Of a stretch of 64,000 bases of DNA, positions 26,968-35,996 are shown piece by piece. Within the stretch, counting starts at the first letter, position 1. The number at the start of each line of letters is the position of its first letter. The notes under the pieces were generated by a model, which made no database searches, was not told where the DNA came from, and worked only from the letters and a program-made list of their open reading frames with translations. Made by a program: the position numbers and the translations under genes. The stretch is from Algoriphagus taiwanensis (lineage in GTDB: Bacteria; Bacteroidota; Bacteroidia; Cytophagales; Cyclobacteriaceae): the NCBI RefSeq assembly GCF_036245645.1, contig NZ_BTPE01000008.1, forward strand, positions 145,314-209,313. Reading direction: 5' to 3'.

Positions 26968-28002
26968 ATGAGAATCCTTTTTTTAGGTGAAACCTACCGG
27001 GCAGATGCTCAGACATGGATTAAAGGCATACAGGAAGTTTCCGGAATCACCCTTGAAACCAAAGAACTTTCTCAGAATAAAAGCAGAGTTAAAAGGGTTT
27101 TTGAATCCCTGGGGTTTGTTATTGGATTGATTTTTTCAAGCCAAAAATATGACCTGGTGCTGGCCGAAAGGGCCACAAGCTATGGATTCTTTAGCCTGCT
27201 TGTCAGAAGCAAAGTGAGAGTGGTAGCCCAACAAGGTGTTTCTGATGTCTGGCCTGAAAATGGGTTTGCGGGCTGGTACAAGGGCAAGCTGCAAAGCGCC
27301 GTTTACAAAAAGGCAGATTTGATCCATGCTTGGGGGTATGTGATGACTTTTGCCATGATCAATTCAGGGGCCAACCCCTCAAAGATCAAAGTAAAGCCCA
27401 AGGGCCTTTTTTTAGAAAGATTTAGAGGGGTGATGCCTGAGTCCAAAAAGAAAAACTTGGCTATTGTCACTCGAAGTCTATATCCCATCTACCACCATTC
27501 GGTCATTTTGGAAGCTATTTCTATTTTGAAAAACAAAGGAATAGCACTTCACTGCATTATGGTAGGAGAGGGGAGTGAAGGAGAGCGACTGAAAAAGCAA
27601 ACAGAGCTATTGGGAATCAAAGATCAGCTAGATTGGAAAGGCAGAATCCCCAATTTGGAATTGCCAAATCTTTTGGCTGAGGCAGGGATTTATATCGCAG
27701 TACCCGAAACAGAGGGAGTTTCTGCCTCCTTATTTGAGGCTATGGCTTGCGGATGTTTTCCTATCGTAACAGATTTGCCTGCCAATAGGGCCTTTATTTC
27801 CTCAGGAAAGAATGGATTTCTAGTGCCAGTGGGCGATGTTCAGGCACTAGCTGAGGCAGTTGAAAAATTCCTTGAGAATCCGGGAAATTACCGGGAGGGA
27901 ATATTGGAAAACAGGAAATTCATCGAAAAGAACTGCGACCTGAAGCAAAACATGAAGGAGTTTTATCAACACTATTTAAAACTTGTAAATCAAAAGCAAT
28001 AA
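26968..28002 (+). CDS. GT4-like glycosyltransferase
   Basis: 344-residue GT-B protein. LAIVTRSLYPIYHHSVILEAI opens the donor half and ETEGVSASLFEAMACGCFPIV carries the E-x7-E motif. ATG chosen because the in-frame TTG three codons earlier adds only three residues. It ends directly against the ATG of the second amidotransferase (TAA then ATG), suggesting coupling. Confidence 0.8.
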   Translation: MRILFLGETYRADAQTWIKGIQEVSGITLETKELSQNKSRVKRVFESLGFVIGLIFSSQKYDLVLAERATSYGFFSLLVRSKVRVVAQQGVSDVWPENGFAGWYKGKLQSAVYKKADLIHAWGYVMTFAMINSGANPSKIKVKPKGLFLERFRGVMPESKKKNLAIVTRSLYPIYHHSVILEAISILKNKGIALHCIMVGEGSEGERLKKQTELLGIKDQLDWKGRIPNLELPNLLAEAGIYIAVPETEGVSASLFEAMACGCFPIVTDLPANRAFISSGKNGFLVPVGDVQALAEAVEKFLENPGNYREGILENRKFIEKNCDLKQNMKEFYQHYLKLVNQKQ

Positions 28003-29850
28003 ATGTGCGGGATTACCGGATTTTGGAATAAGAACAATAAACCAGCTTCACCTGAAGTACTGAGGCAAATGAGGGACTCTATGATTCATAGAGGACCGGA
28101 TGCAGGTGGAGAATTTGTGGAAGGTGATTTGGCTTTGGGTCATCGTAGACTTTCAATTTTGGATCTTTCAGAGGGAGCCAATCAGCCATTTCATTCCTCA
28201 TGTGGAAGATATCACTTGGTTTTCAATGGTGAGATTTTCAATTATCAGGAGTTTTATCCCGAATTGAAGATGAAAGGCTTCCAATTTACAACGACATCGG
28301 ATACAGAGGTACTTTTGTACTTGCTTATGAGCTATGACCTCAGTGTTCTTCATCGGCTCAACGGCTTTTTTGCTTTTGCTTTCTGGGATAAAGAAGAAAG
28401 AAAACTGCTTCTGGTAAAGGATAGATATGGGGTAAAACCTCTGTTTTGGACTGAAACCGAACAAGGTATGGCATTTGGCTCCGAACCCAAATCTCTTTTT
28501 CCTTTTGGTCTGGAAAAGTCCATGGATGAATCCAGGATGGATGAGTGGTTTTTTTATCGCCATGTCAGCGGACCCAATACTCTATTTAAAGGAGTAAATC
28601 GATTTTTGCCGGGATACTATCAGATCTGGAAGGACGGGGTGAAACTCGAAAAAGAGGAACGCTGGTATCATTTGGGAGAGCAAGCAGCCAAGCAGTCCAA
28701 AATTTCCGATCCAAAAGGATGGTATGAAGAAACTTTCTTGGATTCTGTTCGTCTGAGGATGATTTCTGATGTGCCCGTTGGTACCATGCTCAGTGGAGGA
28801 TTGGATAGCAGCAGTATTCTATATGCTCAGCATCATCTTGGCTATAAGGACCTCAGCAGTTGGAACCTTATGTTTCCGGGCTTTGAAAAGGACGAATCCG
28901 GCTTGGCCAGGCAGCTCAGTGAGTTGTATGGCGTGGAGTACAATGGATTCGAATATGTAGGCGATGAGCTGGCAGATCTTACAGAAAATATCATTCAAGT
29001 CAGTGATGAGCCTCTCATGCATTTCACCGATGGTGTGCTTCTTGGACTTTCCAAAAAAGCCAAAGAAAAGGTAACTGTCCTTCTTACAGGAGAAGGTGCA
29101 GATGAGCTAATGGCGGGCTATGTCAGGCACAAGGTGTTTGGAAATACATTGAGGTATTCTTTTCTCCATTTGCTTAATTATATTCCTGATCGATACCTGA
29201 CCCAAGGCAGGTTGAAAAAAATGAAACGCTACCTCAGTTCCGGCAATCCAGAATTTGAGCTAATGACCAATGCGAATGAGTTGTATCTCAGTGATTTGAA
29301 AAATCTCAATTTGGAATTTATCAATATTCTGCCTGAATACAGGGTACAGCTCCTCGAAGAGGCCAAGGTATATTTCCCAAAGGATCGACTGAGACAACTC
29401 TTGTATCTGGAAATGCACACCCATCTGTGTAGCCTCAACGATAAGAATGATCGTACCACTATGGGGGCATCCATCGAGTGCAGGGAGCCCTTCCTGGATT
29501 ACAGGTTGGTGACGGGCTTGTTTAGCTTGGATACCAAGTACTTTTCTACTGCTGGAAAAGGTAAATGGCTTTCTATGAATACCCTTGGAAAAAAACTTCC
29601 TGATTTCATTCAAAACCATGAAAAAGTAGGTTTGGCTATTCCTTGGGCAGATTATTTCTTGCAAAACCCGGTCTTTAGAGACCACTTGGAAACTATGGCC
29701 GACAGTCCTCTTTTTCAAACAGGATGGATGGCATACATTGATGTGAAAAAGGCAGTGGAGGATTTCAAAAAAGAACCCTCTGTCCATTATCCATTAATGC
29801 GCTCACTATTTTTTAATTCATTTTGGTACAAAATTCAGTTTGGTTCCTGA
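28003..29850 (+). CDS. asparagine-synthase-like glutamine amidotransferase (copy 2)
   Basis: Same architecture as copy 1: Cys2 nucleophile (MCGITG), glutaminase domain, then SGGLDSS at 264-270. 615 residues, fifty longer than copy 1 and clearly diverged, so this is not a recent duplication. It sits between a glycosyltransferase and the initiating phosphoglycosyl transferase, far from amino-acid metabolism. Amidation of a uronic acid in the repeat unit is the likely role; a general asparagine synthase remains possible. Confidence 0.83.
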   Translation: MCGITGFWNKNNKPASPEVLRQMRDSMIHRGPDAGGEFVEGDLALGHRRLSILDLSEGANQPFHSSCGRYHLVFNGEIFNYQEFYPELKMKGFQFTTTSDTEVLLYLLMSYDLSVLHRLNGFFAFAFWDKEERKLLLVKDRYGVKPLFWTETEQGMAFGSEPKSLFPFGLEKSMDESRMDEWFFYRHVSGPNTLFKGVNRFLPGYYQIWKDGVKLEKEERWYHLGEQAAKQSKISDPKGWYEETFLDSVRLRMISDVPVGTMLSGGLDSSSILYAQHHLGYKDLSSWNLMFPGFEKDESGLARQLSELYGVEYNGFEYVGDELADLTENIIQVSDEPLMHFTDGVLLGLSKKAKEKVTVLLTGEGADELMAGYVRHKVFGNTLRYSFLHLLNYIPDRYLTQGRLKKMKRYLSSGNPEFELMTNANELYLSDLKNLNLEFINILPEYRVQLLEEAKVYFPKDRLRQLLYLEMHTHLCSLNDKNDRTTMGASIECREPFLDYRLVTGLFSLDTKYFSTAGKGKWLSMNTLGKKLPDFIQNHEKVGLAIPWADYFLQNPVFRDHLETMADSPLFQTGWMAYIDVKKAVEDFKKEPSVHYPLMRSLFFNSFWYKIQFGS

Positions 29851-30812
29851 TGTTTTTATCTCACCTTATCGTCTTTCTTATCCTTTTACTCTTGGCCTTG
29901 GTTTATTACCGCTTGGCCTTGCAGTTCAATATTGTTGACAAGCCAAATCATCGGAGCTCTCATACCCAAGTGACCGTAAGAGGAGGAGGAATTTTATTTC
30001 CGTTTGCTGTTTTGCTTTGGTGGATGGCCAACGATTTTTTGAATACCTGGATGGTCTTGGGAATGGTGTGGATTGCAGCCATCAGTCTTTTGGATGACAT
30101 CTATACCCTTTCCCGAAAAATCAGATTTGGGGTTCAGATATTGGCTCTTTCCATGGCATTTTATGATTTGGGAGTCTTCGAGCAGGTCCAATGGATTGGC
30201 CTTCCGGCACTCTATTTTGTGTGTTTGGGAATCATCAATGCGATCAATTTCATGGATGGAATCAACGGAATCACAGGCTTGTATGGCTTAGTGTTTTTTG
30301 GGACTATTCTGGCTATAAATCAATATATGCCTGTCTTTGATCCCAGCTTGATCTATTATGTGATCCTGTCTCTTTCCATTTTTATGATTTTTAATTTTCG
30401 GAAAAGGGCCTTGATGTTTGCAGGAGATATTGGCAGTATTTCCCTCGCGTTTTTAATGATTTACATTCTGGTGCAGTTTTACCTTGTGGTCCATACCTGG
30501 ACTATTATTGTACTATTGGCAGTATATGGAGTAGATGTAGCAGCCACGATGATTGAAAGAAAATGGAGAGGAGAAAAACTCGGTGAGCCACATCGACGCC
30601 ATCTTTATCAGCTCATGGTAAACCAACTCAAGGTCAACCATGTCAATATAGCCATGGCCTTTGCATTCATTCAGGCTATCATCAATTTCGCACTGTTCAT
30701 TATCCCGGATTCTTACCCAAGTCCTATCCAAGCCTCAGGTATTCTTTTGGCTTTGGTGGTTCTTTATTTATTGATAAAAACTTCCATTTGGAAAAAACTA
30801 CATACCCCTTAA
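29850..30812 (+). CDS. WecA/MraY-family undecaprenyl-phosphate sugar-1-phosphate transferase
   Basis: Polytopic enzyme that starts lipid-linked repeat-unit synthesis by moving HexNAc-1-P (or a 6-deoxy form) to undecaprenyl phosphate. Hallmarks are SLLDD (79-83), NFMDGINGI (133-141), AGDIGS (191-196) and the late EPHRRHLYQ (246-254). ATG within the TGATG overlap with the amidotransferase is preferred to an earlier in-frame codon. About nine to eleven helices. It is the only initiating enzyme seen in the locus. Confidence 0.88.
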   Translation: MFLSHLIVFLILLLLALVYYRLALQFNIVDKPNHRSSHTQVTVRGGGILFPFAVLLWWMANDFLNTWMVLGMVWIAAISLLDDIYTLSRKIRFGVQILALSMAFYDLGVFEQVQWIGLPALYFVCLGIINAINFMDGINGITGLYGLVFFGTILAINQYMPVFDPSLIYYVILSLSIFMIFNFRKRALMFAGDIGSISLAFLMIYILVQFYLVVHTWTIIVLLAVYGVDVAATMIERKWRGEKLGEPHRRHLYQLMVNQLKVNHVNIAMAFAFIQAIINFALFIIPDSYPSPIQASGILLALVVLYLLIKTSIWKKLHTP

Positions 30813-31765
30813 TGAAGGAATCTATCGATTTGTTGGCTATTCCTAATTTTTACTCTTCTTACTATGTTCTGGGGTTGAGTAAGGTTGGGGAATTGAGATA
30901 TCGTCCCGAAAAGCAATTTCAGAAATTCAATAATCGTGGATTTGTGATTTTCAGATACAAAGGGAAAATCGGGGTGATTGATAATCATGACCCAGTCGGC
31001 GTAGACCAAGAGCTTTACCAAGCTTGTGATGCGTTTTTCGCAACCAATAAGCTGCTCAATCACACTGAATATTCCCAGCCTAAAGTCAAGCCGCTCTTTC
31101 CTCATTATCCGGTCAATATTCTTTCCCTATACTTCAGATTATTCGGCGTCAGCTTGTTGACACAACTCAAGCCGAGGGATCTGGCCAGAGAGATTTATGT
31201 GCTCAGATCTAGGCCTGTTTATGCTAAGAAGGGTGATGACTATCATTATTCGGACTATGTGTTTTTCTCAGGGAGTACTTGGAAAAAAGAAGCTTGGGCC
31301 AATCAGATCCGCGCAGAATTTATCCGAGCTTGCAAAGCCGATCCTCGAATTAGATTTGAAGGCGGGTTTATACCCAGATCGGATGGTAATAACTTTGGAT
31401 TTGATCAGGAGCTCAATAAGGAAAAATACTCCCCGAAAAGGTTCTCGGAGCTGAGTGCTCAATCCTTACTTTCCTTAAATAATCCAGCGGTTTTGGGTGC
31501 CGTCAGCTGGAGATTGGCAGAGTATTGGAACAGTTCTTCTTTCGTAATTTCTTTTCCCTTTGCAACCGATTTACCAAGATTTCCCATCCCAGGAGAAGAA
31601 ATACATCAGATCAAGGATTCCTCCGAGTATTCCGAAATAATCAACAGAGTTTTGGATCACCCTGAATACCACGAGAAGATAGCACGAGGAGGCAAAAGAT
31701 TCTTTGATACCTATTGTACTCCAGAAAGTCAGGCTAAGTACATCCTTGCCGAATTGAATCACTAA
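30812..31765 (+). CDS. glycan-locus protein, possible glycosyltransferase, family not recognised
   Basis: 317 residues, soluble, with no transmembrane helix. It has basic patches and a late segment (YSEIINRVLDHPEYHEKIARGGKRFFDTYCTP) that resembles the C-terminal end of GT-B or glycosyl-transferase-1_2-type proteins. ATG in a TAATG overlap. Last gene before the terminator, so cotranscription with the glycan operon is likely. Function is a guess from position. Confidence 0.5.
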   Translation: MKESIDLLAIPNFYSSYYVLGLSKVGELRYRPEKQFQKFNNRGFVIFRYKGKIGVIDNHDPVGVDQELYQACDAFFATNKLLNHTEYSQPKVKPLFPHYPVNILSLYFRLFGVSLLTQLKPRDLAREIYVLRSRPVYAKKGDDYHYSDYVFFSGSTWKKEAWANQIRAEFIRACKADPRIRFEGGFIPRSDGNNFGFDQELNKEKYSPKRFSELSAQSLLSLNNPAVLGAVSWRLAEYWNSSSFVISFPFATDLPRFPIPGEEIHQIKDSSEYSEIINRVLDHPEYHEKIARGGKRFFDTYCTPESQAKYILAELNH

Positions 31766-31790
31766 ACCATTAAACAAACAAAATCCCTTA

Positions 31791-31822
31791 GCCCTTTGGA
31801 TTTTCCGGAGGGCTTTTTTTTT
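31791..31822 (+). terminator. rho-independent terminator of the glycan operon
   Basis: A 9-bp stem, GCCCTTTGG with CCGGAGGGC around loop ATTTT, followed by eight T. Two pairs are G-U wobbles in the plus-strand RNA but become A-C mismatches in the minus-strand RNA, so the hairpin is specific to plus-strand transcripts arriving from the long glycan locus. Confidence 0.85.
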
Positions 31823-31837
31823 GGAAATTGGTGCCGA

Positions 31838-32743
31838 TTAGTGGAATGGTTTGAGTGCTTCGACAAACTTTTGGGTAGCTTCTGCTTTTCCGAGATCATT
31901 GACATGGTCCACATCAAAAAAATACTTGGCTTCTGTAAAAATAGCCGAATGATTGATTAGGGGAAAGTCAGATCCATTGCCACCGGGTACGACGAGTTGT
32001 TTGCCTAAATAGGGTCCTACATATAGGATTAATTGACTGTTTTTTTGCTTTAGGTAACTTTCAATTTCTTTAAGAATAGGATTGGAAGGCTGCTTTTCTA
32101 TTATCTCCCATTGGATTTCTTCTGACTTGGATTGGAGAGAGGAATTAGGGTAGGAATAATTCCCATTCCAATCAAACCTATTTGTGTACTTAGGCTTGAC
32201 TAGGCTAAGGCCTGCAGGCCAAACCAATTCTAAATTATAATAACCAATGGCAAATACAGGGAAATAGTTGGAAAGGGTAAGGGGACGGATTACACCTTTC
32301 TCATAAGTGTAGAAATACTCCCAGATATAGTCTCGATGGGAATAAGAGACAAATCGGTAGTCATTGTCGTTCAGCATCTGCTCTGACTCCTCAAAGTGTC
32401 CAAGGTCAAGGGTCAAAATCACTCTGTCTGCTTGATTACCTGATTCGAAAAAGTGCTTGATCATCAAAAACTGACTGGGTAGTCCTGTATCATCCATGGA
32501 TATATTAAGGCCTTTTAGACCTGTTTGCCGATCTACCTCCTCCGTATTGATTGTCGTCAAACCCCTGCTGGAACCAGCAATTACATAATCAAACCTCCCC
32601 TTTCCTTCGAAGTGATTCACAATGAAATTGGGCTTATAAAAATAGGACCTGCCCAAAATCTTTAATGCAGACCATGCACCAATATTCCCGATAAGAAAAA
32701 CAAGGATCAAATAGCTGAAAATTTTCAATAAAAATCTTTTCAT
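31838..32743 (-). CDS. SGNH-like protein, partner of the MBOAT acyltransferase
   Basis: 301 residues with one N-terminal membrane anchor (about 5-27) and an exported domain. VIAGSSRG resembles the block I of SGNH hydrolases and DVDHVNDLG near the C-terminus supplies the Asp-x-x-His of block V. Proteins of this kind accompany AlgI-type MBOAT enzymes and act in periplasmic O-acetyl transfer. It starts 6 nt after the MBOAT stop on the same strand, so the two form an operon. Confidence 0.7.
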   Translation of the reverse strand: MKRFLLKIFSYLILVFLIGNIGAWSALKILGRSYFYKPNFIVNHFEGKGRFDYVIAGSSRGLTTINTEEVDRQTGLKGLNISMDDTGLPSQFLMIKHFFESGNQADRVILTLDLGHFEESEQMLNDNDYRFVSYSHRDYIWEYFYTYEKGVIRPLTLSNYFPVFAIGYYNLELVWPAGLSLVKPKYTNRFDWNGNYSYPNSSLQSKSEEIQWEIIEKQPSNPILKEIESYLKQKNSQLILYVGPYLGKQLVVPGGNGSDFPLINHSAIFTEAKYFFDVDHVNDLGKAEATQKFVEALKPFH

Positions 32744-32749
32744 ACCCGA

Positions 32750-34171
32750 TCAAAATTGGAAATAAACAAAGTCCAGATGGTTTTTGAAGGCTCCAAGAAA
32801 GACTATGCACAGCCCCACAAAAAGAAGGTCAAATGAGCGAAGATTTACTTCAAGTCTCCCTTTGGATTGGGCAATTATTTCATAAGTCATCATGATCAAA
32901 ATTCCCAGAAGAGTGATTCCAGACATAAGCGCATGCCGACTTGTAGACAGGAAAAAAGCGGAAGAACTGTTAGAAAACAAAATCCCATTAAGGTATCCCA
33001 TAGAGTCTGCCACACTAGGTGATCGAAAAAACACAAAAGCTAAGGATACGATAAGGAAAGTAAAGATTACCTGTACAAAATAGGTGAAAGTAAACCCTTC
33101 ATCAATCCGGTCCTTCTGTTCATCCTTAATAAAATAAAAGAGGTATACAATTCCATGAATCAATCCCCATAGGATGAAGGTCCAATTAGCCCCATGCCAA
33201 AAGCCTGAAACAAGAAATACCATAAATACATTGAAAATTGCTCTGGCTTTTCCTTTTCGATTTCCTCCCAGAGGTATGTACAGATAATCCCTAAACCAAG
33301 AGGAAAGAGAGATGTGCCATTTTTTCCAAAATTCACTGATGTTACGTGACAGGTAAGGGAATTTAAAATTGGAGATCAAGTCAAATCCGAAAATTCGGCT
33401 CAGGCCTACAGCCATGTCCGAATACCCGCTGAAATCCCCATAAATCTGAAAGGAAAAAAAGATGCTGCCTAAAATCAATGAAAGACTGGATTGATTGGAA
33501 TAATCTGCAAAAATGCCTTCTACCAGAATTGCCGCATTATCGGCTATCACCACTTTTTTAAAAAAGCCCCAAAGGAAAATTTTAGCTCCTGAGATTGCCC
33601 AGTCATAATCAAATTTTCGGATTCGATAGAATTGAGGCAGAAGATGAGTAGCTCTCTCAATAGGGCCCGCTACTAATTGAGGAAAAAAACTTACGAAGGT
33701 CAGAAAACTGATCAGGTCTTTGGAGGCATCCATTTTTTTACGATACACATCCAGCGTATAGCTAAGGGTTTGAAAAGTGTAAAAACTGATTCCAACAGGC
33801 AAGATGATATTCAATCTGCTGGCTTCAATCGACAGACCAAAAAATGTAAAGGCTTCAGTAAAGCTTTCAATGAAAAAGTTGAAGTATTTAAAAAAGCCCA
33901 GAAAGCCAAGATTTACCGCAAGGCTAAGCCAAACTAGCAGCTTTCTCCTTCCTTGCCTCTCTTCTGACCTGAGTTTTAATCCTATAAAAAAATCCAATAG
34001 GGAGCTAAACAGGATCAAGAATAGAAACCTCCAGTCCCACCATCCATAAAAAAAATAGCTTCCAACCAATAATACCCAATTTTGCCCTTTTAGATTATTT
34101 TTCAAGACGACCCAATACAGAAAAAAAACAGGGATCAGGAAAAGAAAAAACTCTATGGAATTGAACAGCAT
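32750..34171 (-). CDS. MBOAT-family O-acyltransferase (AlgI-like)
   Basis: Polytopic membrane protein of 473 residues. FWHGANWTFILWGLIHG contains the MBOAT catalytic histidines; PQLVAGPIERATHLLPQ and RNISEFWKKWHISLSSWFRDYLYIP are further family marks. It moves acyl (usually acetyl) groups across the inner membrane to modify polysaccharides. It faces the end of the glycan operon convergently, so it may O-acetylate that polymer. Confidence 0.9.
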   Translation of the reverse strand: MLFNSIEFFLFLIPVFFLYWVVLKNNLKGQNWVLLVGSYFFYGWWDWRFLFLILFSSLLDFFIGLKLRSEERQGRRKLLVWLSLAVNLGFLGFFKYFNFFIESFTEAFTFFGLSIEASRLNIILPVGISFYTFQTLSYTLDVYRKKMDASKDLISFLTFVSFFPQLVAGPIERATHLLPQFYRIRKFDYDWAISGAKIFLWGFFKKVVIADNAAILVEGIFADYSNQSSLSLILGSIFFSFQIYGDFSGYSDMAVGLSRIFGFDLISNFKFPYLSRNISEFWKKWHISLSSWFRDYLYIPLGGNRKGKARAIFNVFMVFLVSGFWHGANWTFILWGLIHGIVYLFYFIKDEQKDRIDEGFTFTYFVQVIFTFLIVSLAFVFFRSPSVADSMGYLNGILFSNSSSAFFLSTSRHALMSGITLLGILIMMTYEIIAQSKGRLEVNLRSFDLLFVGLCIVFLGAFKNHLDFVYFQF

Positions 34172-34319
34172 CTGGTAAAGAATAAATATTGGTTAGTAAA
34201 GGGATTTCTTCATTTTTTAACTTCTGCGGAAGAGTCCGTTACTCAATCAGATTTTTTCTTGCTTATTGGGGGGCAAAATGTGAAAAATTGTGGAAAAAGC
34301 TCCCAATTGAAGGTGAATT

Positions 34320-34514
34320 TTGGAAAGAATACCTCTAGATAAAAGCATCCAATGGTCACCGAGCGTGGGTTGGTATGGTGACCGAGCATATCTGAGCTGG
34401 ACATCAGGAAAATGGTTTCCTGTTGGAAAAGCGACTGTATTTCAAATTTTTAAATCCTACCTTGACCAAAAATACCTCTTCATGGATGGTAGTCAATTTC
34501 GCATCCACACTTAA
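34320..34514 (+). pseudogene. possible IS5-family transposase remnant
   Basis: A 64-codon reading frame whose end, KATVFQIFKSYL then LFMDGSQFRIH, parallels the IS5-family pattern G-x-W-x-x-IF-x-x-L followed by MIDGS-x-x-R-x-H. The rest of the transposase, including most of the catalytic core, is missing, and no terminal repeats are evident. If correct, it is a decayed insertion in the spacer. The match is short, so confidence is low. Confidence 0.35.
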
Positions 34515-34530
34515 TTAAACAACCTCAACA

Positions 34531-34574
34531 ACTCCTCAACTCCCATACTCCCAACTCCCCAACTCCCCAACCTC
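34531..34574. repeat. degenerate C/A-rich tandem array, 7-8 bp period
   Basis: Five consecutive ACTCC-type words (ACTCCTCA, ACTCCCAT, ACTCCCA, then ACTCCCCA twice) run in tandem with 8, 8, 7, 8 and 8 bp spacing, immediately before a hairpin. It looks like a relative of the exact 7-bp arrays found further along the window. Confidence 0.6.
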
Positions 34575-34608
34575 AAAAAAAACCCTTCGGAACACCGAAG
34601 GGCTTTTC
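34575..34608. terminator. perfect hairpin terminator, both orientations possible
   Basis: CCCTTCGG and CCGAAGGG form a perfect 8-bp stem around AACA. On the plus strand it is followed by CTTTT; on the minus strand by eight T, so minus-strand termination looks stronger. No plus-strand gene other than the transposase remnant lies just upstream. Confidence 0.6.
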
Positions 34609-34672
34609 GCAGAGGCTATTGCCTGAATTAAAACTTAACACATTCAAAATTCACATAAATTTTTGGCCTTGG

Positions 34673-34697
34673 AAATACCCTATATAGGGTATTTTTT
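34673..34697. terminator. AAATACCC / GGGTATTT hairpin with T-run
   Basis: An 8-bp stem with 6-nt loop TATATA, then six T in all from the end of the stem. It lies about 230 nt before the first gene of the exported-protein operon. A hairpin with the same stem arms and the same loop length lies after the operon near 39.52 kb. Confidence 0.55.
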
Positions 34698-34829
34698 GCC
34701 CGTTTTATGACATTAGTGTGTTGAATAATTTCGTTCTAAGAGGCTGAGGGCTGGATTTTTATGATTTTTAACAAATCCACAAGGATCTTTTGCCGTTCCT
34801 CAATTTCAACAAGAGGATTAGGCCCGACC

Positions 34830-34862
34830 TTTGTATTAAATCCTACGAATTTATTTACTTTG
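34830..34862 (+). promoter_or_regulatory. candidate Bacteroidota promoter for the LRR operon
   Basis: TTTG at 34830-34833 and TTACTTTG at 34855-34862 are 21 nt apart, fitting the TTTG / TAnnTTTG pattern with one mismatch in the -7 box. The ATG of the first gene is 65 nt downstream. No other promoter candidate in the spacer fits better. Confidence 0.35.
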
Positions 34863-34927
34863 TTCCCTGTTTGATGCACCTAATTCTAAGCTAAATTTCC
34901 AATCTCCAAATAATCCAATTTATCCAA

Positions 34928-35398
34928 ATGAAACAATCCGTACCCACCCTGTCCGTGAAAAGAGTCCTTTTTATGGGCCTTGTGATCACCTTGGCTATGG
35001 GATCTTGCAAGAGTAAAAAGAAGGCTGTACAGCCTGAACCCGCTCCTGCTCCTGTCGAACAAGTGGTAGAGCAAGCACCTCCGCCTCCTCCTGCCAGATC
35101 TGCTGAAGAGATCGCCGCCGAGAAGCTAGAAAACAGCTTCAATGCAGTGGCCGCTGCGGGAAGTCTCAATGCCGCCGACCAGTCTATCCAACAGACCCTC
35201 GCCATGTTTTCCAATCAGGAAACTCCCGTTTTGATCGTAATCCATGAGGAAAACGGCATCAAAGACTACGATGAGCCTACCACTATCAAAAAGTATCTGG
35301 AGTACCTGAAGGATACCAAGAAAAACCTCAACTACATTTCCGACATCCGTCTGGATGCAAACGGTAAGGTCTCCGAACTTGAACTGAGAAGAAAATAA
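34928..35398 (+). CDS. small lipoprotein with Pro/Ala-rich linker
   Basis: 156 residues. The signal peptide ends MGSC with lipidated Cys27, followed by a basic KSKKK and a proline-rich linker (about 33-57) of the kind that spans periplasm or peptidoglycan. The C-terminal part (60-156) is a small mixed domain ending in a beta hairpin (NYISDIRLDANGKVSELELRRK); VLIVIHEENGIKDYDEPTTIKKYLEYL is its core. It is not a recognised family. First gene of a four-gene operon of exported proteins. Confidence 0.7.
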   Translation: MKQSVPTLSVKRVLFMGLVITLAMGSCKSKKKAVQPEPAPAPVEQVVEQAPPPPPARSAEEIAAEKLENSFNAVAAAGSLNAADQSIQQTLAMFSNQETPVLIVIHEENGIKDYDEPTTIKKYLEYLKDTKKNLNYISDIRLDANGKVSELELRRK

Positions 35399-35420
35399 TC
35401 ACTCCTAGAACTCTATCCAA

Positions 35421-35996
35421 ATGAAAAATAAATTCATCCTTTTCCTAGGCTTGTTCCTGTCTGTTTCTTTAGCAGCTTTGGCCCAGGATAATATCAGCCC
35501 AGCACGTAAGCAGGCTATCGACTCCTTGGCTTTGGAAAAAGTAAAGGACCTCTCCAAGTACATCGCCATCATCGGAAGCAAAGAAACTCAGTTTTCTGAG
35601 GCCAACCGCGTAATGGACCGTGCAGAAGAACTCTTCGCTCCAGGTGCTGAAATGGGCGTTTCCTCTATCAATACCAACGAAATCGCTTACTACAAAGTAA
35701 GAAACTACTTCGAGCGATTGATGGCTTTGAACTACGACCGGGTCAATATCACTTGGTACGATATCCAATACATCTCCGATCTGGAAAGACAGCCCGACGG
35801 ACGTTATGTAGGCGTGATCACCATCTATCAGCGATTTGAAGGTACCTCTATAGAGACAGGAATGAACTATAGAGATACCACCAAAAAAGACATCACCATC
35901 TACGTAGAGAAAAAGCAAACCCAAATTGCCGGTCGAACGATCGAATTTTGGGATGTAATGCTCGGTGATGTTCGAGTGACCGAGACCTCAGCATGA
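35421..35996 (+). CDS. exported protein of unknown function
   Basis: 191 residues with a signal peptide ending LAALAQ (about 22). The mature part has a helical start (EKVKDLSKYIAIIGSKETQFSEANRVMDRAEELF) and a beta-rich end (GRYVGVITIYQRFEG, KDITIYVEKKQTQI) that resembles an NTF2-like or SnoaL-like fold without certain assignment. The stop overlaps the start of the next gene, implying coupling. It shares a similar helix-then-sheet plan with the N-terminal parts of the next two proteins. Confidence 0.65.
   Translation: MKNKFILFLGLFLSVSLAALAQDNISPARKQAIDSLALEKVKDLSKYIAIIGSKETQFSEANRVMDRAEELFAPGAEMGVSSINTNEIAYYKVRNYFERLMALNYDRVNITWYDIQYISDLERQPDGRYVGVITIYQRFEGTSIETGMNYRDTTKKDITIYVEKKQTQIAGRTIEFWDVMLGDVRVTETSA

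Larger units (their letters stand above)
34172..34927. other. 756-bp spacer with IS5-like remnant, hairpins and promoter
   Basis: Between the divergent MBOAT operon and the LRR operon. It contains a short transposase-like remnant, an 8-mer C/A-rich tandem array at about 34531-34574, a perfect 8-bp hairpin at 34583-34602, a second hairpin at 34673-34694 and a candidate promoter near 34.83-34.86 kb. No other gene is seen. Confidence 0.6.

Noticed and set aside
29260..29787. Antisense open frame of 175 codons in the second amidotransferase gene
   Set aside because: The sense frame is a clear amidotransferase; the reverse frame has no family features.
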